A stretch of DNA of 64,000 nt, taken from Kingdonia uniflora (lineage: Eukaryota > Streptophyta > Magnoliopsida > Ranunculales > Circaeasteraceae). Under the pieces are notes generated by a model. The model did not search any database. It saw only the letters and a program-made list of their open reading frames with translations, and was not told the origin of the DNA. Of the stretch, positions 1-11,106 are shown one piece after another (within the stretch, counting starts at the first letter, position 1; the number at the start of each line of letters is the position of its first letter). Where the stretch lies: the NCBI GenBank assembly GCA_014058105.1, contig JACGCM010000674.1, positions 62,001 through 126,000 of the forward strand. The letters are read 5' to 3'. The position numbers and the translations under genes were made by a program.

Positions 1-125
1 AGCCGAGCCAGAATTTGTCTACGGCTTGTCTATTTGTGGGGTAGAATCTTTGGATTCCCCGACCTGCACTACTTAGAATCTAGTAATTGGTCAAGCTACC
101 GATTACCGGATTTTGGGGCGTGACA
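1..125 (-). mobile_element. LTR terminus, TGTCACGCCCC family (partial)
   Basis: The segment ends in ...GGGGCGTGACA, so the minus strand begins TGTCACGCCCC, a common start of plant Ty3/gypsy LTRs. Its reverse complement matches 60779-60900 at roughly 80% by eye, including the stretches reading TCGGTAGCTT, GTGCAGGTCGGG and AGCCGTAGAC. The rest of this element lies left of the window. It is a separate insertion from the copy at the right end, because the two point in opposite directions. No coding sequence is included. Confidence 0.75.
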
Positions 126-1950
126 GATATCATGAAATGAATATTGATCTAAAAAGTTGTTCCCCTATTTTGTAAACCCTCATGAAACCGTTTTCCATTT
201 TATGTCATTAACCCTCGACTTTCCATCTTCCTTCTAATTCTTATAATATTACTATATATTATTATGAAACATTCAAGTGTCTCTAAAGATAAAATACATA
301 ACTTGGTTTGGTCTTATGATTTGGAACTTGAATTTAGATTTCGAATCTCAGTTAGTATTTATTGAGTAACGAATTATAAATGTTGTTATTATTTACTAAT
401 TAAAGTCCTTTGAGATTATTATCTGTGATTTTGAACTACAATGGGCTGATGGGTTTGTTTGATACTCATATGAACTTTTACAAAGGTAAAGGTAAAAAAG
501 TTCAGATAAGTATGAAAATTTGTTGATGCATACTTTCTATGTGACTTAGCCGTAATGACTTTCACGGGTTATGAGGATGAAAATTCACGCATCCTTATAT
601 ATTAAATTTGAGAATTTCTTATTTTTATTTGTCTAAATTTGCTTCTTTTCCATCAGTAACTATATTGATGACGATTGCGAGGTATGAGATTTTAATAATT
701 CATCAGGGTAAAAGCATATAAGATCTTCTTTTTTAAATCAAGGTAGAATGCTAAATATATGTTTGAGAGTCCTCCACGATATGTACCCATTTGAGATTAG
801 CACGTGGACAATTGCAATCACAGGTGAAGAAAAAATAAAGCTAAAGTTATTATTGTTGTGAAAGAGCCACATGAGTCTATTGGCAATAGAAATGATGCAT
901 TTATTCTAAATGTTATACACGAATAATGGAAGTTTATAATCCATTTCTATAATAGGAAGTTGTGCGACCTCTGTAGGGATGCTTTCACTTACTGGCATTT
1001 ACAATTTAGATTATCTCTAATGAGGCAAAAAATGAGGCATATGAATGATTTCGCTAAAGCTTGAATCATATAGAATACGGGTACTAGCATCATTTTATTT
1101 TTTATCCCTTTCTTTTATGCAACTGGCATTCTTTTTTTCTTAATCCTTCTGATTTCTAAGTTATTCTTTCTCAATCATCCTTATTTTTGTTAGTCGTTTA
1201 TAACGTTATAAGGATAGGAAAATAAGTCTCCTACTTTACAAATGCTTTAATGTTAATCCCATATTAAGAATTGGATGGTTACGATTTGATTGGTTTATGT
1301 TGGAACCCCAAACATATGAAAATAATTGAGGCACAACCCTAGATAAACTTATAGAGTTGCTCCGATTATATTCATTAATGCTTCTCTGATTTGTATATCT
1401 TTAGGACCACCATAATTTATTTATTTTTTGAGATATTGTACACTTGGCTAAAAAGGATACAGTTTACTTCAAGTATCTTATTAAGATGAACGTATTTTAT
1501 GCAGAGAATATCCTAATGTGAGTAGTAAAGCCTTGCATGCAATTTACAGCAGCAAACAATTTAATGGTGAAGGACACAACGTACAACGACTACAAATGTC
1601 TACCATATGAGTGGAAACATTGTGTAAATGCATAATGACTCAAGTGCTTTAGAAGCCAAACTATAACTTATCCATGTAAGTTACGTTGTACACTCAATTA
1701 ATTTTGAAGTTGTGTACAACCGTCATTACAAACTACATTAGTTAGAAATTTTCTTCCTATTATCTTGAAGTACTTATCTTCATGCATTTTGAAAAAAGAA
1801 AAACTAGAATAGACTTGGGAACCACGAAGAATGATGACCTAAACTCTGTTCAAGCTTTTGCAAAGCCAATCTCCAATGTTGTTTTAATTGGTAGGGCCAT
1901 GTTAAATTGAAGCCCTTTATTTAATCTTATAAAATAATGTCTACTTTCAT
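126..1950. other. AT-rich DNA without a recognisable gene
   Basis: I see no open frame of useful length on either strand, no LTR or TIR pair and no RNA gene. The sequence is AT-rich with short T and A runs. It may be old, decayed repeat DNA, but no domain could be read from it. Confidence 0.5.
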
Positions 1951-1958
1951 TGACTATT

Positions 1959-3087
1959 TAGGGGTGGCAATGGGTCGGGTTTGGGGCGGGTGGAGTAATA
2001 CCACCCCGATACCCGCTAAATTACCATACCCCTATACCCGCCCTATTACCATTTAACTTAAATGGGAAATACCCAAACCCGCCCCGTTTAAATTTACTAA
2101 TACCAAACCCGCCCCATCACCCATTTAACACCCGTTTATCTTAAGTGGGAATCCGCAAACCCGTCCCATTTATAAATTTTACAAAAAAAATAGAAATTAC
2201 TTGTACAAAAAAAAAAAAAAAAAAACTAAATCAGGTGCATAGTGCACACACATACACACACAATAAAAGCTCATGCAATGTGCTGCATTGCAGTAGAACA
2301 AACATCATAGAATGTGTTGCACTGCAATGGTTATATTCGTATCTTATCAATCACTTGAAATAGATCAAATCAGAATTAAGATTGAAAATGTTGAGACTAA
2401 TCTTAGTAACTTGTAAACGTTGAGACTTAATTGGTGTGTCAAGCTTTTGGATTGTTGGAGACTTGGAGGAGTTACCTGAATTGATTAGTGATCTCTCTAA
2501 TTTGCAAACGTTGTATACTTCCTGAAACAGATCACTGATGTAGAGATTGGTTTGAAACAGATCACTGATGTAAACGTTGTTCCAATCGATTGGTAATCTA
2601 TCCAATCTTCGTAAACTTCTCAATGAATGATGTAGAGGTTGAATTATAAAATGATCGCAGACTTAATTGTTGTTCAAATCTTCGTAACCTTGAATTTGGA
2701 GGATGAAGGTTGAAATGATTCAAATGGAAATGAAGGTTGAAATGAATTTGGTAATTGGTACAGACTGATGTCTAATCACAGAGGTCGAAATGAATTTGTA
2801 GAGGTTGTGGAGGTTGAACTTGAAGGAAGTAAGGGAGGAGGAAAGAAGTGATTAAGTGAATTAGGTTACTCATATTCTCATAACTCATAAGGGTATTCAG
2901 GGCATATCATATATAATTGGGTCGGGTGACGGGGCCCCGTTTATTTAAGGCTAAAACCAGACCCGCCCCAATTAATAAATGGGTATTTTTTATTACCAAA
3001 CCTCCCCATACCCGCTATAGTCATACCATACCCGCCTCATTAAGGGCGGGGCGGGGCTCGGCGGGGCGGGTTAAATTGCCAGCCCTA
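1959..3087. mobile_element. Non-autonomous hAT-like element with captured LRR pieces
   Basis: The ends are inverted: TAGGGGTGGCAAT on the left and, reversed, TAGGGCTGGCAAT on the right, 12 of 13 matching. It is flanked by an 8-bp duplication, TGACTATT (1951-1958) and TGAGTATT (3088-3095), with one mismatch. The 8-bp size and the GGGTGGCAAT end fit the hAT superfamily. Both termini are rich in GGGCGGG and CCCGCCC tracts. An A-run lies at about 2206-2225, and a 20-bp stretch beginning TGAAACAGATC is repeated near 2523 and 2551. At 1,129 bp with no transposase domain, it must have depended on a partner element. Confidence 0.8.
2394..2705 (+). pseudogene. Captured leucine-rich-repeat fragment (NLR-type)
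   Basis: Inside the hAT-like element the plus strand reads as broken LRR units: LSNL-stop-TLRLNWCVKLL from about 2400, LEELPELISDLSNLQTL at about 2464-2512, FQSIGNLSNLRKLL at about 2580-2620 and CSNLRNLEFGG near 2668-2702. The spacing LxxLPxxIxxLxxLxxL is that of LRRs in plant NBS-LRR resistance proteins. The units lie in different frames with stops between them, so no protein can be made. I infer capture from a resistance-type gene; other plant LRR proteins are possible sources. Confidence 0.6.
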
Positions 3088-3095
3088 TGAGTATT

Positions 3096-3763
3096 CTTTT
3101 GATCCTTGTGCCAGTAATTTCAAGATATTGGATTGATGCTTATAAGAATATAAGGAGATGGATATGGAGATTGACATTAAAGACCCGTGTCTAATAACAA
3201 GATCGACAAAAGTAAGTTATGTTTGAATGCTAAAACAGATGGACCGATAGATATCTTAATTCAATATGTGGTCTAAGATTTATACGAGGATTCAGAGTCT
3301 CTGAGATAAAAAGCTCGACAAAGAAATGACATTAATGGGTATTTATTTAATATTGGTAATAGAATAATGATAATGCTCTCAAAGTTGGCGCCAGGACCAT
3401 GATACCTATCATATTGTAGATTGCTTGAACCCGAACGCTATTCTTTTATTAGTAAACTTTTTAAACAAGTTGGTGTTATAATGAGTAATACCATACAGGT
3501 GAGGCTTGCTAATCATACGTTTTCTTGATTATATGTTGTGTTTGGCGAGTCGCTTAGGCATTATACTTCACTTTTTACCTCTTATCTATCGTTGTGTATA
3601 AATCATTTTCATGCTTTCAAATAGGCTTGCAATCATGTGTATTTCACAACCTATATGAGTTTATGATAATGAAAGTTATATATTGAGGAAGTTGGAGATA
3701 GGCAATGATAGAGTGTGCTAAATTTTTACAAAGTAAACCATTTCATCATTTTATTCTCATATT
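3096..3763. other. Intergenic, no gene seen
   Basis: AT-rich sequence between the hAT-like element and the tRNA-like sequence. No domain, repeat pair or RNA gene was recognised. Confidence 0.45.
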
Positions 3764-3854
3764 GGGATTTTAGCTCAAATGGAAGAGCGCTTGAGAATTT
3801 AGTTTATATAAGAAATATCTTAAAATATGGTGGTTCAAAGCCACCAAGATCCAG
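3764..3854 (+). pseudogene. tRNA-like sequence (tRNA-Ala-like pseudogene or SINE head)
   Basis: The 5' half is nearly canonical: seven bases GGGATTT, then TAGCTCAAATGG (pol III A box), with a D stem GCTC/GAGC and GG in the loop. At 3832-3842 is a B-box-like GGTTCAAAGCC, with a 5-bp T stem GGTGG/CCACC around a 7-base loop. An acceptor strand AAGATCC follows and pairs with GGATTTT if shifted by one base. The 5' half resembles plant tRNA-Ala. The middle is too long and AT-rich to fold a normal anticodon arm, and no CTTGA partner is present. It is therefore a decayed tRNA or the head of a SINE. Confidence 0.55.
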
Positions 3855-4136
3855 TAGTCTCACAATGTGAAAGGGTACCCCAAGTATGAAATCTTCAAAA
3901 AGCACAATATGCTCTTAAATTAATTAGCAAATCATTAACTCGATGGTAGAGATATAATGAGTTTAATATACATGTTAGTTTCTCTTACTCTTCACTTGCA
4001 CAAAACCTTGGAGGAAATTTACAGGCAAATATATGTGTTATATTGCTACTTATACATATTTGGTAAGTTATGTGAAGTCTTTTCTTTTGACCATTGTTTC
4101 TTATTTGGTTCAACGTAATATTATTATTATTATTTT
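3855..4136. other. Possible SINE body and flank
   Basis: Downstream of the tRNA-like head the sequence has no coding potential and no clear A-tail until the A/T-rich junction with the LINE near 4119-4137. It may be the SINE body, but I cannot define its 3' end. Confidence 0.3.
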
Positions 4137-4443
4137 TTGAACGAATGCATTTTTTTATCTATTGAGACATGCAATAATACATGTGGAGGACATAAAGCCT
4201 AGCCACTATTTTACTGCCTAATTGTGGCTATTCTAGTTTATCCATGCAGTATGTTGCACGGATCTGTCTAGGAAGAGTGGATGCATTCCAGAAAAGTTAT
4301 GAATGTTGTGAGCTGTCTAGCTTAGAGAGACCGTCAGCTGTACCATTGCCTTCCCTGTAAGTATGTATCATGGTAATTTGTAGCTCCCTTCCTAGCTAAG
4401 TAATAAGCTTCCAAGTCGCACTGTACTTTATGGGACAAATATG

Positions 4444-5253
4444 CTAACATTTGTACCAGTTTACCAGAAGTTGAACATCTACTTCAACAATGAGTGGAAG
4501 CCAGTCATTTCGTTTACAATGCATTAAACCATGAAGAAGAGCGAACATTTTTGTAGCTGTATTAGTGCCATGACCAAGTGCAATGTTGTACCCAAGTTGA
4601 AGTTCACCCATATTGTTTCTAATTACTCCTCCTGCTCCACTCATTCCGGAAGGAAGTGTTGAACCATCACTATTGAGCTTGAAATAACCGAGAGGTGGGA
4701 ATGTCCATCGTATAAGCACAGGTCTTTTGGTACACACCAATTGTTTAACTAGTTGCAAGACTTGTAGTGAGATGATGTCGCTGAAGTTGTTGTTTTGCAT
4801 TATTTTGATTTTGAGCATGCTCTCTTGTAACGCTTTGTTGATGTTTCTGATGATAACTAAGGGTGAAAGAAGCTTTTCCTCATACCTATAAGTACATCTA
4901 GCTTTCCAAAATTCCCAGATTATGTAGGCAGGTAATACTCCTATGACTATACCCATTTGATTTTCGAAACTAGCTGCTTGAATCCAAAGACCCTGTCGAG
5001 TCCACCAGCTATCATTTACCCCTTGTCGCAAACCGCAAGCATTTGCAAAGAAAGCCCACACCGTAGTAGCAATAGTTCCTTGAGTAAGCAGATGGTTTAA
5101 CATTTTAGTTTTGCCAACCACGCAACAGTAACACCAAGAAACAAGAGGGATTGGTCGTTGTATTAGTACGTCCACAGGTATAACTTCCTTCCAAACTTTC
5201 CAACTGAAGACTTGTACTTTTGCCAATATAGAGGTGTGCCATATCCATTTCAT
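4444..5253 (-). pseudogene. LINE ORF2 C-terminus: zf-RVT-like and RNase H
   Basis: An open stretch of 269 codons. The first ~70 residues (MKWIWHTSILAKVQVFSWK...) match the zf-RVT region typical of plant LINE and LINE-derived proteins. Residues ~190-269 form a plant RNase H (RVT_3) fold, with KLNSDGST carrying the first catalytic Asp and GAGGVIRNNMG next to it. The domain ends early at 4444, so its last catalytic Asp region is lost or altered. Similar RNase H tails are found as isolated plant ORFs, but the upstream RT makes LINE origin clear. Confidence 0.8.
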
Positions 5254-6076
5254 ACGACGTTGTATAACCTCGATGCTGCGCCAGAAATTCCAGGTAGATT
5301 TAACGGTGAAGTTTCCTTTGTCCGACGGACCCCAAAGTGGGTTATCTTCATCATTCAGGAAAAACTTGTGGGATAATGTATGCTTCCAATGTGGTGGTAT
5401 CTCATGCTCAAGAAGCTCCTATTTCCAGGAACCATCAGTCATTAAGATGTCTTTCACGATAAATTGTTACGTGCATTCAATTTCTAGAATATCCGATAAA
5501 CTGTCTTCCCCGGTCCAATCGTCAAACCAAAATTTCTTGTTTCCCTTGCTGAGGCACCAAGTAGTATTAGCTTCTACTGTCTGAAGGAGGCCTTTCATCT
5601 ATTTCCAAAGAACTGACTCTCCGAATCGCAATCTGTTGGGTTCCCCTTCAGTGGTATATTTATTCATGTAAAAAGATTCCCATGTAGAGCTGCTATGCAG
5701 AAAATTCTAACACTTTTTAAGGAGGAGACTATACTTGATATCTTTGAGTCGCCGTATTCCAAGTCCTCCCCCATTCTTTGGAAGACAAAGTGCATCCCAT
5801 GCAACCCAATGTCGCTTATTTTGCCCGTGAAAACTACCCCAAAAGAAGTTCGAAAACATTGTTTCAATTTTGGTTATAACACCATGAGGTACCGTAATGC
5901 ATGGGAGGAGGTGTATGGGCATTGAGTTGGGAACATGGTTGATTATCACTAATTTACCTCCTTGTGATAAGAGTGATTCGTCGTTGAATTTTGGTGAGCA
6001 ATGGATCAAAATGAGTAAGTAGTACCCGACCATAACTTATGGGAGCTCCCAAATAGGTCATTGGAAAAGAGCGATG

Positions 6077-7111
6077 TTAGAACACACATTCATTATGGAT
6101 GATATATTTTCTTGAAGCAGATACATTGTGGTGTACATATAAGCCGCTTTTAGCTTTGTGGATTAATTGGTTGGAGAAACTTTCATATTTTGCTAGGAAA
6201 TGCATTAACCCGGAGATGGATCGGTGACTTCCGTTTAAGAAAACGAGGAAATCATCAGCATATAAGAGATGAGTGATAGGAATACAACCTTTAGATGTAT
6301 GGAATATCCCAATCTCGCCCTCCAAAAAACATTTGGATAGCCCACTGGATAGTACTTCTTTTGCAATAATAAAGAGTAATGGAGAAAGAGGATCTCCTTG
6401 TCGTAAGCCTCGTGACGATTTGAAGTAGCCCTTGAAGACCCCCTACAGAACCACCGAGAACCATGGTGTTTCAACACATTGTACTATGAGTGAAATACAT
6501 CTGTTGGAGAAACCAAATAAGTCCAAAACTTGACGTAAGAACCTCCAATCCAGCCTATCATATGCCTTTGCCATATCTATCTTGATCATAACATTAGTGC
6601 CTCTAACCTTTCTGTGTAAATCCCTAACCATTTCCTGAGCTAATGTAATGGTATTACTAATGTCCTTGCCCTAAATGTAAGCTCCCTGATTCCCAGAGAT
6701 TAATTTGTGAAGAAGTTTGCTTAACCTATTAGCAATGATTGAAGAATTTTTTTTGTATACAACGGAGCACAGACTAATTTTTTTGCAGTCACCTAACGAT
6801 GTTGGGGTATCCACTTTTGGTATTAATTAGAGAAACAAAGAAGTATAGCACCTTGAGAGTGGGGCACCATTGAAGAATTCCTTGGCAGCGCCATATAAAT
6901 CGTATTTGATGATGTCCCAACATGTAGTAAAGAAGACCAATGTAAAACCATCGCTGCCCGGAGCACTGTCACTGAGGATTTGGAACACACTGGCTTGTAA
7001 TTCGTCCAAAGTTGGGATGCATGTTAGACTGGCATCTTCGTTTGTAGTGATGACATTATGAATACACTCAAGTAATTCTGCATCTTCAGTAGTGTTTGTG
7101 GCCTGTAGCAC
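6077..7111 (-). pseudogene. LINE reverse transcriptase domain
   Basis: Recognisable RT motifs appear in order on the minus strand: APGSDGF (usual PGPDGF) near 6980, IKIDMAKAYDRLDW near 6590-6545 (motif A with catalytic Asp), and LLYADDFLVF near 6270-6240 (motif C). They sit in at least three frames. A stretch matching the motif B region (about 6330-6480) is shifted by a frame between motifs A and C. Confidence 0.85.
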
Positions 7112-7326
7112 ATCTCAAAAATATCCCACCACGGCATCATGAATAACATCGACCTCAGCTGTCTCAGTTCTATCAGGGAGAGTAAAGTCGGTCACAAAAG
7201 TTCTTTTTTATTAACTTTTGTTATAGTATGAAAAAAAATTGTATTGGCATCGCCTGCCGCAACCAACTTCACTCTGGACTGTTCTCTCCAAAACACCCCT
7301 TCATTGTGTAACATGGCCGCATGTTC

Positions 7327-8330
7327 TCACTGTACCGTGCCCAACTCGATACTAACCTGTTCATCCCAACCTTCCTGCAGTAAGTAATCCAAGTGTAGTA
7401 ATCTATCCTGTAGCTTATGGATATTCTGAGTTACGTTGCCAAATACATTTTTATTCCATTCCCTGATTGCATATTTAACCTTCTTAAGCTTATAGGCAAA
7501 ATAAGATAAACAGTTGCCGAAGACACCACTAGGCCAGTTATTTTGTACCAAGGTAGGGAAGCTAGCATGAGATGCCCACATTTTTAAGAAACAAAATGGT
7601 CGGGGACCTTGATGCCGGTTGTTGGTGAACGAAAGAAGTAGTGGAGAGTGATCAGAATGAACTCTTTCCAAATGGGAAATTTAGTGAATGGGAAAGGATG
7701 ACATGAAGCAGGGGTTTACCAACGTTATATCCAACTGTGCCCATTGTCTTGAATTGTCGCGATGATTATTGCACCATGTGTAGCTGGAGCCAGTGAACGA
7801 AGCCTCCATTAGACCGGCTGACTGAATCATTTCCTCGAATTTCACCAAGGATCTATGTGCGGATCTTCTCCCCCCAAGACTTTCTGAGTGGTGTCTCACA
7901 GTATTGAAATCATCTATAGTACACCATGGAGAACTCATTGTCATAGAGATTGTATTGATATCCTCCCATAGTGTTCTTCTTTCGATGATGTCATATTTGG
8001 CATAGATGATGGTAACAAAGGAACTCCGTTGATTATTTAAACTTATCTTACAATATAACATTTGATTAGAAGCAGAAACTAATTCAGCATCATAGTCTTG
8101 TTTCCACAATACCCAGATTTTTTCCACCATGTACTAGTTAGACATAAAGGAGGTACAATTTATTTTCTAACCAGACTATAGCCTAGTGATGCATCCTGAA
8201 AAGGTTCGAGCAAAACCACTATCAAAATATGGTGTTGTTTGATAATCCTCTTGAAATGATTTATTGTTTTGGCATTGCCAATGCTCCTACAATTCCAAAC
8301 TAGTAATGGACCTATCACCATGTAAATTAC
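7327..8330 (-). pseudogene. LINE endonuclease (EEP) domain
   Basis: This part starts with WNCRSIGN, the N-terminal motif of L1 apurinic endonucleases. Next come VVLLEPF (usual form ends in ETK), CTIDDFNTVRHHSES (usually GDFN), SSYTWCNN, LDITLVN and the C-terminal SDHSPLLLSF. The SDH catalytic triplet is kept, but the changes in the ETK and GDFN motifs and a stop near 7681 indicate loss of function. Confidence 0.8.
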
Positions 8331-8407
8331 TTGGATTTGGATTGGAGAGCACCCTTGCTCCTTGTGATTACGCTGAGTGGAATATGTTGAGGTTTAGATC
8401 GGTGTTG

Positions 8408-9754
8408 TTAGACTGGAGTCCATTTTGTGGTGTCGTCCTTTCCATAGTACTCAATGTCCGAATGGCAACCTCGACCTACGTCCTTTAGCTGCTCGAAAAC
8501 CCCATCTGAAATTTGTCGTGTTGCGGTCTGGTTTACTGTTTTAACTTGCCCAACCACCGATGTATCAATGTTGTATGCGAGTGTGCTTACTACCTTTTGC
8601 CCCACCCTATTAAGCTCAGGTGATGTAGTATTCAGTGCTTGTTGCCCCTCTGTTCTCGCTGCAATCTGACCCACTTTCAACGCTACATGCTGCCCCACTG
8701 CCGTTGCTGCATGTTGCCCCACTGGTTGAGGCGAAGTTGCTGCTGTGTTGTGCCCATAATCTGCTCCCAGAACCCCTGTAATCTGATGTTGTGATGCTTT
8801 GTTGTTTGTGGTAACAAATGTCTTCATAGTCAAAGTTTTCCCATGTCAAATCGCCTCCCTTTTATCAGTTATAGTTGGGAGAAGTTTGGTACAGTTCGCT
8901 TTGTTGTGCCCTTGCAGAATGTAGTTTGTACAGAACTTCGGAAGTCTTTCATACAGGACTGATTGCTCTAATGTGCATGATTTGCTGAAGGTGAGTCCTA
9001 CTTTAGTCGGGAGTTCCTTCATAAGGTTAACCTCCACACAAGCCCGAACAGTGCTTGGTCGACTTAGACTTAGTGTTGTTGTATCCGTAATTAAGTATTT
9101 CCCAACGAGACCGGCCAATTCCTTGATTATCCCATTGTTTTGTAGATGGAGCATTAGACCCGGAAACTGAATCCAAATAGGTGCAAATGGAGAGTCCTTT
9201 TTGGGGTCGAAATCGACAGTCCACCGAGCGAGCTTGAAGAAGAAACCTTTGATTTGCCTTGACTCTCTAGAGAGAGCCTTTATAACATCTTTTTCTAACA
9301 TTAACATCACCATAATGTGTCTAAAATTGAGCACCGCTACCTTCGGTACAGCTGTAAGACCCCAATTGGAGTTTATGTTACTCTCGATGACGTCAAATTT
9401 GGGTTTGCCGGTAGGGAAGTTCATAACCAAAGTAGTGTTAAAAGCTGCGGCAGCTTTCTTCAGATCGGATGGTGAGAATGAAATCACCGGCATGCCATCT
9501 TTTATGGAGATTCTAGTGTCAGGTTTGAACTCCTCAAGCACCGGTTTAACTGTTAGAACTGCTGCAATACTAGCGAAGGAGGGTTTGATGATATAATCAA
9601 GATCGCAAAGCGAAATTGAGTCCACAAATGCCTTGGAGTTGAGCTGAGATTCAGCAGCAACATGAGAGGAGGGGATGGTGATATGGGCGGGATCATTGAG
9701 TGGAGTGGAAGGATGAGGGAGTGTTTGTGTGTTTGGAGGAATGCGTGAAGCCAT
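8408..9754 (-). pseudogene. LINE ORF1 (gag-like, DUF4283), broken
   Basis: The first 302 codons (9754-8846) carry a DUF4283-like RNA-binding domain, with RWTVDFDPKKDSPFAPIWIQ and FPGLMLHLQNNG near residues 175-210. A zinc-knuckle-like segment follows, in which the second cysteine is Tyr (CTNYILQGHNKANC, near residue 275). Translation stops at 8846, but a neighbouring frame (8833-8408) continues with a tail rich in VGQ repeats, which I read as the former C-terminus after a frameshift. ORF1 would coat the LINE RNA. Confidence 0.75.
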
Positions 9755-9950
9755 GAACTGGAAAGAACAAAATCTGAAATAAGAGCTGAGGAAGGAGCTA
9801 TCAAGGATAGAGAGGAGAAGAAAAGGGAATTCAAAGTATGAAATAGAATAATCAATACCTATGATAGATCAAGATGGAAACCCTAGCATGAAAAACTAGG
9901 GTTAGGGTTCAAAGGAGAAAGAAGTCGACTCTCATTATCGGTACTATCTT

Positions 9951-10521
9951 TTCTTTTCTTTTCTTTTTTCTTTAGCTTCTTCTTATAAAGAGCTTGAGTT
10001 TGAGCAAATTTGGGTATTAAGTAGTGTAATGTTTCCATCTTTTTTTCATATTTTATTTGGGCAAATTTGTATAAACTATAGTACTAACAACATTTAAAGC
10101 AATCCAATTGGTAAGAGCGAGCCCAAGGTCGAAGCACTAACTATGGCTTGAGTTTGAAGTTTATGAGCATCTTACATGAGTGACAACAATTCATCAACAA
10201 AATGTAACATTTCTTGGCAGCACTTGGTATAGATGATTTTCCAGCTTTTACTTCTTATGGAAAATGCCCATCATTTATTTAGGAAATGACTCATAGCCAT
10301 AAACAACATGCTATGCGGAGTATTGTGTTAATTCATGTATCTATGATATTAATGAAATTATGTACACTTTTATACATTTTATGACTCACTCACTATTCGT
10401 AGAGAATAATCTTCGACTTGCAGGCTATACCAAATAACAAATGGCTTTAAAAATCATATGTTCTCAAAACAGTAAGTTTACATAATAAATGTTCAAATCA
10501 TGTTCTTCATATTGTGGTTTG
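9951..10521. other. Non-coding stretch, perhaps Helitron interior
   Basis: It begins with a T-rich stretch containing TTTTCTTTTC repeats and then AT-rich sequence. No ORF or domain is readable. Because it ends in a Helitron 3' terminus, part or all of it may belong to that element, but no 5' end was found. Confidence 0.4.
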
Positions 10522-10552
10522 GCCCGTGCGAGTACGGGCTTATTACTACTAG
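10522..10552 (+). mobile_element. Helitron 3' terminus
   Basis: A 6-bp hairpin GCCCGT-GCGAGT-ACGGGC (10522-10539) is followed after 9 bases by CTAG (10549-10552) and then T. A short GC hairpin about ten bases before CTRR, with insertion next to T, is the signature of Helitron 3' ends. I did not find a matching 5' TC end, and no Rep/helicase is present, so this is a non-autonomous or truncated copy of unknown length. Confidence 0.7.
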
Positions 10553-10856
10553 TATCCATACTTGAGTATTAATAATTATTATATATTAATTATTTAAAAC
10601 TTGTATAAGGATAATATTATACATTATGTGGCATAAGTACATAATCTTGGTCATGTACACTCCCACAATCTCGTTAAACATACAGTTCCCCTCTTTGATA
10701 TAACTAGCCTGCTTGAATGCATTACCTATATCCAATTGGTTTGTAGAATATAATGGTTTGTATAATGTTCATGTATAAAATAACAATTAATCAATATATT
10801 TCATTGAATTAAGAAATGATTTTTTGTAATTTTCTTACTATTACTAACAAATACTA
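10553..10856. other. AT-rich flank of copia element A
   Basis: Very AT-rich sequence between the Helitron end and the left duplication of element A. No gene, TIR or RNA feature was recognised. Confidence 0.45.
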
Positions 10857-10861
10857 ATAGT

Positions 10862-11103
10862 TGTTAGGAGTTGGGTATGGCCCAAAGGAGAGAACCCAAT
10901 TAGGTTGGGGTGTCTCTACTGAATTCCAAATCGGCCCATATAACTAAGGTTTATGAGGAGCGTTTACAATGATATATATATAAGGGTTCAATATTGCAAC
11001 CTACAACAAACCTCATGATTAGTATCAACATCAAGCTCTCTATTTTCTCTCTCATCTTTATGTGTGTATATGATTGCTTAGCAGTTTAACTTGGTATCAT
11101 CGA
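10862..11103 (+). repeat. Left LTR of copia element A
   Basis: It starts TGTTAGGAGTTGGGT and shares blocks with 48551-48804, such as GAGAACCCAA, GGCCCATATAACTA, CAACCTACAACAAACCTCA and TGATTGCTTAG. A TATA-like run lies near 10973-10985. The right end is set by alignment with the other LTR, which ends AACA; here it reads ATCGA. Confidence 0.85.
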
Positions 11104-11106
11104 GAA
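11091..11106 (+). other. Primer-binding-site-like sequence of element A
   Basis: TTGGTATCATCGAGAA resembles the TGGTATCAGAGC site complementary to initiator tRNA-Met that many plant copia elements use. It overlaps the LTR end inferred from the right copy, so the exact border is uncertain. Confidence 0.5.

Larger units (their letters stand above)
4444..8330 (-). pseudogene. LINE ORF2 (endonuclease, RT, RNase H), broken
   Basis: ORF2 would nick target DNA and reverse-transcribe the LINE RNA. Reading down the minus strand, the endonuclease starts near 8330 with LVWNCRSIGN. RT motifs follow at 7111-6077, and a zf-RVT-like region and RNase H finish at 4444. The frame changes many times (for example near 8150, 7670, 7110 and 6480) and stops are frequent. 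Catalytic motifs remain readable, including YADD at about 6263. The last part, 5253-4444, is the longest intact stretch (269 codons). Confidence 0.85.
4137..9950 (-). mobile_element. L1-type LINE (non-LTR retrotransposon), decayed
   Basis: The minus strand encodes, in order, an ORF1 with a DUF4283-like gag domain, then an ORF2 with endonuclease, reverse transcriptase, zf-RVT-like segment and plant-type RNase H. This is the layout of plant L1 LINEs. The 3' end is placed where the minus strand runs into A/TAA-rich sequence near 4119-4137. The 5' end is placed in the CT-rich stretch near 9950 and is approximate. I could not find a convincing target-site duplication. At about 5.8 kb it is near full length, with all ORFs broken. 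Confidence 0.85.

Noticed and set aside
3764..3854. Functional tRNA gene
   Set aside because: The anticodon stem cannot be formed and the middle is too long, so only a pseudogene or SINE head is supported.
4100..4140. Target-site duplication of the LINE
   Set aside because: Sequences such as TTTCTTAT near 4106 and TTCTTCTTAT near 9976 look alike, but they are low complexity and the ends are not precise.
8973..9596. Plus-strand open frames opposite LINE ORF1
   Set aside because: They are complements of the gag-like coding sequence on the minus strand with no independent similarity.
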